Positions 60,755 to 64,000 of a DNA stretch of 64,000 bases are shown piece after piece. The position numbers and the translations under genes were made by a program. How positions within the stretch are numbered: the stretch's first letter is position 1; each line of letters opens with the position of its first letter. Under the pieces are notes generated by a model, which saw only the letters and a list, made by a program, of their open reading frames with translations, was not told the DNA's origin and made no database searches. Origin of the DNA: Chryseobacterium sp. C-71 (GTDB taxonomy: Bacteria > Bacteroidota > Bacteroidia > Flavobacteriales > Weeksellaceae); the NCBI RefSeq assembly GCF_020911865.1, contig NZ_CP087131.1, positions 1,860,001-1,924,000 on the forward strand, in the 5' to 3' direction.

Positions 60755-61300
60755 TTATTTGTTACCAACTTTCTTATCGTAAATAGCTTTTTCCCAAGGC
60801 TTCAAATCGGTAACACCATATCTTTCGCTTTTGGTAATAGCCATTTCGTCTAGAATGTCTACAAAGTTCTTATATACTGCATCGTCAGTTGGCTTGATAA
60901 TTACTGTAAATTTTTCTTTATCTGCCGCTCCTGCTTTTGCTTGCTCTATAATCTTTCTAATGCCTTCTCTATCAAAAGATGTTTCAGTTAAGTTTTGGTC
61001 AGTTAAAGATGTATTATCCTGCTGATGCCAAAAAATTCTGTTGTCTTTTCCTAATAATAAAGAAACTGAATTAGAAAGTTTAATTTCCGTCTTAGGTGGA
61101 ATTGGATCGTTTGGTTTTGGTTTACCAGGAAGACCTAAATCCATTACATTTGGTTTACTAAACGTTGATGTAAACATAAAGAACATCAATAGTAAGAAAT
61201 TCAAATCCACCATCGGAGTCATATCAACTCGGGGGTTATTTTTCTTGGAACGTACTTTGCCGCCTTTGCCGCCTTTCTCTTGTACCTGTACTTCTGCCAT
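60755..61300 (-). CDS. exbD: ExbD-family biopolymer transport protein (second copy)
   Basis: 181-residue ExbD: a basic cytosolic start (R-S-K-K-N-N), one helix with the proton-path Asp in M-T-P-M-V-D-L-N-F-L-L-L-M-F-F-M, then a periplasmic domain. It starts 9 bp after the first exbD stops and ends 37 bp before tonB. It differs clearly from the first copy in its periplasmic half, so the two are not a recent duplication. Such exbD pairs are common in Bacteroidota. Confidence 0.93.
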   Translation of the reverse strand: MAEVQVQEKGGKGGKVRSKKNNPRVDMTPMVDLNFLLLMFFMFTSTFSKPNVMDLGLPGKPKPNDPIPPKTEIKLSNSVSLLLGKDNRIFWHQQDNTSLTDQNLTETSFDREGIRKIIEQAKAGAADKEKFTVIIKPTDDAVYKNFVDILDEMAITKSERYGVTDLKPWEKAIYDKKVGNK

Positions 61301-61309
61301 TTCTTCTAA

Positions 61310-61918
61310 TTATTCAGTAGGTTTACCTTCTTGTGACGTTATCAACCAAAATTTAAGAAAATCAATATCTCTTAAACCCTCAAATAAACTTTTAACTTTT
61401 GGATATTCTGTAGTAACGTCACCCTTAATCGCTAATTTGTATTCAGGATTAACGCTTAAACTCTGCTCTACCCAGTCTACTAACTGTTTATTTGTACTAT
61501 CCATAGGAATACCTTTTGGACTTTTAAAATTCTTCTGCTCATCCTCAGACAATGAAAGATAGCTTCTAAGTTGGTTCATAGGAACCCCAATTGTCTGAAC
61601 TCTCTGAAATGCAGCTTTCTGGTTGTTGTCAAAAGTAACACCGTACTTTTGTCCCATTTTATCCAAAAGCTCTAATCTTTCTGTTGCATTCTCTACCGGC
61701 TGGAAATAAAATTTTCCGTCTGGTGTAGCATTAATAGTCATTAAACTAGCATCAGGAAGTAATTTTTCTGAGATTGAAGATGGCGGTTTGATTTGCTCCA
61801 CATCAGGCTTTTTGAACTGAGTGGTCATAATAAAGAATGTAAGTAGTAGGAACGTAACGTCGCACATTGCGGTCATATCCGTAACTACCCCATGTCTTTT
61901 TGGTTTTATTCTCGCCAT
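61310..61918 (-). CDS. exbD: ExbD-family biopolymer transport protein (first copy)
   Basis: 202-residue ExbD: short basic start (R-I-K-P-K-R-H-G), helix with proton-path Asp-like position in D-M-T-A-M-C-D-V-T-F-L-L-L-T-F-F, and a larger periplasmic domain rich in charged residues (A-T-E-R-L-E-L-L-D-K-M-G-Q). It lies 60 bp after exbB and 9 bp before the second exbD. The two ExbD proteins could form a mixed dimer inside the ExbB pentamer; this is inference from gene order. Confidence 0.93.
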   Translation of the reverse strand: MARIKPKRHGVVTDMTAMCDVTFLLLTFFIMTTQFKKPDVEQIKPPSSISEKLLPDASLMTINATPDGKFYFQPVENATERLELLDKMGQKYGVTFDNNQKAAFQRVQTIGVPMNQLRSYLSLSEDEQKNFKSPKGIPMDSTNKQLVDWVEQSLSVNPEYKLAIKGDVTTEYPKVKSLFEGLRDIDFLKFWLITSQEGKPTE

Positions 61919-61978
61919 TATTATTATCTAATTAAATTATAAACTTCTTTTTGTGTAAAACACGGATTCACTTAATTC

Positions 61979-62842
61979 TTAGTGAAATTCTGCAAAAGAC
62001 TGCTGAATGCTCATTGCGATCTCGTCGATCTTGTAAGTCAATCCGTCAATTTTAGAAGTAAAGAAGTTATAAAGGATAATCGCTACAGCTGAAGTACCAA
62101 TACCTAATGCAGTGTTGATCAATGCTTCAGAAATACCAATTGATAATGCAGCAGCATCAGGTGTACCACCACTAGCTCCTAAAGCGAAGAACGCTCTAAT
62201 CATACCAATTACAGTACCTAATAGTGCTACCAATGTTGCAACTGTACCTAAAGTAGAAAGAATCATCATGTTTTTTTCTAACATTGGCATCTCAAGAGTA
62301 GTAGCCTCTTCGATAGCTTTGTTTAGAGCAATCATTTTTTGTTCTTTGTTTAATGTAGTATCGTGAGCCAACGCTTTGTAAGTCGTCAAACCTTCTTTTA
62401 CTACATTCCCTACAGAACCTTGTTGTCTGTCGCACTCTTCTAGAGCTTCATCAACTTTGTTCTGGTTTAGCAAACTTCTAACTTTTACAACGAAGTTGTC
62501 TACATTTCCTGCACCTGAAGCTTTGTTTAAAACAAAATATCTTTCAAATGAGAAAACGATTACAGTAATCATGAATGTAACAAGCAATGGTACAATAACA
62601 CCTCCCATATAAATCATTCCCATGAACCCTTCTGGATGAAGATCTTTACCTTCTACATCAGAAAAAGCTACTGAACCTCCTGTTAATCTAGGATCAGCTT
62701 TAAAATTACCTGGGCTACCCAATACGAATAACCAAATACAAATCCCCAATACCAATAGGATAGGAATAATTACAGCTGGATTTAAACCTCCTGCCTTTCT
62801 AGCAACTACTTGCTCATCATTTTTTGAAACATTCATTTCCAT
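61979..62842 (-). CDS. exbB: ExbB/TolQ/MotA-family proton channel
   Basis: 287-residue inner-membrane protein with an N-terminal helix (residues about 20-43), a second near 80 and the C-terminal pair of MotA/TolQ/ExbB helices (I-L-S-T-L-G-T-V-A-T-L-V-A-L-L-G-T-V-I-G-M and I-N-T-A-L-G-I-G-T-S-A-V-A-I). The conserved G-T-V-x-G-M is complete. It is first in exbB-exbD-exbD-tonB and converts proton flow into TonB movement. A -7 box lies 49 nt upstream. Confidence 0.95.
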   Translation of the reverse strand: MEMNVSKNDEQVVARKAGGLNPAVIIPILLVLGICIWLFVLGSPGNFKADPRLTGGSVAFSDVEGKDLHPEGFMGMIYMGGVIVPLLVTFMITVIVFSFERYFVLNKASGAGNVDNFVVKVRSLLNQNKVDEALEECDRQQGSVGNVVKEGLTTYKALAHDTTLNKEQKMIALNKAIEEATTLEMPMLEKNMMILSTLGTVATLVALLGTVIGMIRAFFALGASGGTPDAAALSIGISEALINTALGIGTSAVAIILYNFFTSKIDGLTYKIDEIAMSIQQSFAEFH

Positions 62843-62891
62843 ATTTAACTAAATTATATTGTTTAAAAATTTTAAAGTTGTAAAATAAAGG

Positions 62892-62899
62892 CAAAATTA
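62892..62899 (-). promoter_or_regulatory. -7 box for the exbB-tonB operon
   Basis: Reads TAATTTTG on the minus strand, 49 nt before the exbB ATG. No clear -33 box. The remaining AT-rich sequence to the leuS end (62900-63081) holds nothing I can name. Confidence 0.5.
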
Positions 62900-63081
62900 C
62901 TTAAAATGCAATAGTCTTAAATAAACATTTTGTCTTTTTTTGATAACGAAAAATTAATACGATTCCGATATTGTAATTATATCCAAAATTATTAATGATT
63001 TTTATCACTTATTGTAATTACATTAAAAAATCAAAAAATTTAATGCTCTAATTTTTTGAAATTACCAATGTTAAATTTATT

Positions 63082-64000
63082 TTAAATTACAATATTTACT
63101 ATCTTTTTATGTACCACAATGATTTTTTTAGGAGTTTTACCGTCTAAAATCTCTTTCAATTTGTCATTTTGAAGCACTAAAACCTCAACATCTGCTGCAG
63201 AAAGCTGAGCCGAAAGAGAAATTTTAAATTTCATCTTACCATTTACGCTTATCGGATAATTAATTTCGTCTTCAACCAAATATTCCTCATTCAAAATAGG
63301 GAATTTTTCAAACTCTATCGAATCTTTATGACCAAGCAAATTCCATACCTCTTCACAGATGTGTGGGGCGTAAGGGGAAATTATAACGGCTAAAGGTTCT
63401 AATATATTGCGTTTGTTGCATTTTAATTTCTGTAACTCGTTGACAGCAATCATAAATGAAGAAACTGACGTATTGAAAGAAAAATTTTCAATATCATAAA
63501 CCACCTTCTTTATTAAGGTATGCAGAATTTTATATTCCGCTTTTGTAGGCTCTTCTTCAGAAACTTCAAAAACATCTTCGTTGAAATACAAATTCCAGAA
63601 TTTTTTCAGGAAACCGTAAACCCCGCTAAGACCTTGTGTGTTCCAAGGCTTGGATTGCTCTAACGGACCTAAAAACATTTCATACAATCTTAAACCGTCT
63701 GCTCCGTATTCTTCACAGATGTCATCAGGATTTACAACATTGTACTTTGATTTGGACATTTTTTCTACTTCACGTTCTGTGATGTATTTTCCGTCTTCTA
63801 AAATAAATTCTGCGTCTGCGTAATCTGGCCTCCAAGATTTGAACGCTTCAGTATCTAATTCATCCGATGTTCCTTTTAATAAAGATACATCAACGTGGAT
63901 TGCTTGAACACCAATTTTAAGATTTAATGTCCCTAAACTTAATTGTTGAGATTCAGGATTTAATTCTTTTAACCTTTTAAAATATTCTTCTTCTAAAAAT
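63082..64000 (-). CDS. leuS: Leucine--tRNA ligase, C-terminal part (runs off the window)
   Basis: The last 305 codons of leuS; the frame stays open to base 64000, so the 5' part lies outside. The class I signature K-M-S-K-S-K-Y-N-V is at the codons just above 63759, preceded by W-R-P-D-Y-A-D and followed by N-P-D-D-I-C-E-E-Y-G-A-D-G-L-R-L-Y-E-M-F-L-G-P and an anticodon-binding domain (A-P-H-I-C-E-E-V-W-N-L-L-G-H). It ends with a small beta domain (K-K-I-I-V-V-H-K-K-I-V-N-I-V). It charges tRNA-Leu. Confidence 0.95.
   Translation of the reverse strand, partial: FLEEEYFKRLKELNPESQQLSLGTLNLKIGVQAIHVDVSLLKGTSDELDTEAFKSWRPDYADAEFILEDGKYITEREVEKMSKSKYNVVNPDDICEEYGADGLRLYEMFLGPLEQSKPWNTQGLSGVYGFLKKFWNLYFNEDVFEVSEEEPTKAEYKILHTLIKKVVYDIENFSFNTSVSSFMIAVNELQKLKCNKRNILEPLAVIISPYAPHICEEVWNLLGHKDSIEFEKFPILNEEYLVEDEINYPISVNGKMKFKISLSAQLSAADVEVLVLQNDKLKEILDGKTPKKIIVVHKKIVNIVI

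Noticed and set aside
61041..61562. Plus-strand open frame of 173 residues across the two exbD genes
   Set aside because: It is long, but it is fully antisense to two well-conserved exbD genes and shows no known family.

Overview
The window is ordinary chromosomal DNA of a member of the Bacteroidota, most probably Chryseobacterium or a close relative (Flavobacteriia, Weeksellaceae). The signs are AT-rich DNA, promoters of the Bacteroidota type (-7 box TAnnTTTG), secreted proteins with type IX secretion (T9SS) C-terminal sorting domains, Bacteroidota-only families (DUF2480, DUF3276, DUF6048/DUF6452, DUF1573, IPExxxVDY, THX), BshB1 for bacillithiol, and a menaquinone-type three-subunit succinate dehydrogenase. 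The genus is inferred from protein character; no search was run.

Layout. 0.2-4.4 kb (+): acpP-fabF-rnc-IPExxxVDY-pyk, closed by a two-way terminator. 4.4-9.1 kb (-): an aldehyde dehydrogenase, then hutI, an uncharacterised gene and hutG, two histidine-degradation enzymes with an unknown protein between them. 9.3-12.3 kb (+): ruvB, a zinc-ribbon protein, an MBL-fold hydrolase, coaE. 12.4-20.4 kb (-): two large T9SS-secreted proteins, a fourfold-repeat adhesin-like protein and a reprolysin-type metalloprotease. 20.6-25.6 kb (-): rlmD, a met-zincin, DUF6452, DUF6048. 25.8-31.0 kb (-): a TlpA-like lipoprotein lacking the thioredoxin cysteines, and sdhCAB. 31.2-34.1 kb (-): lpxB and comEC. 34.2-35.6 kb (+): DUF2480 and DUF937 proteins. 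35.7-37.3 kb (-): the tiny ribosomal protein THX and a MATE transporter. 37.4-43.3 kb (+): DUF2975/XRE pair, S41 protease, ankyrin protein and a two-gene secreted-protein module. 43.5-47.4 kb (+): aspS and a large unknown exported protein. 47.5-50.9 kb (+): a Ku/LigD end-joining cluster in which LigD is split by an apparent -1 frameshift at a run of nine A. 51.1-53.8 kb (-): SDR, yajC, DUF1573, nusB. 53.9-56.0 kb (+): ABC exporter and DUF3276. 56.1-64 kb (-): tRNA-His, bshB1, TPR protein, PstS-like lipoprotein, small membrane protein, tonB-exbD-exbD-exbB, and the 3' part of leuS running off the window end.

I see no prophage, insertion sequence, CRISPR array, rRNA operon or defence island. The points most worth checking are the split ligD, a possible matching one-base change at the comEC start, the cysteine-less TlpA-like protein, a family of nested palindromic intergenic elements (34.7 and 51.0 kb), another large inverted repeat between hutI and ruvB, the approximately 830-bp tandem repeats in the 1554-residue secreted protein, and several promoters that predict leaderless or nearly leaderless mRNAs.
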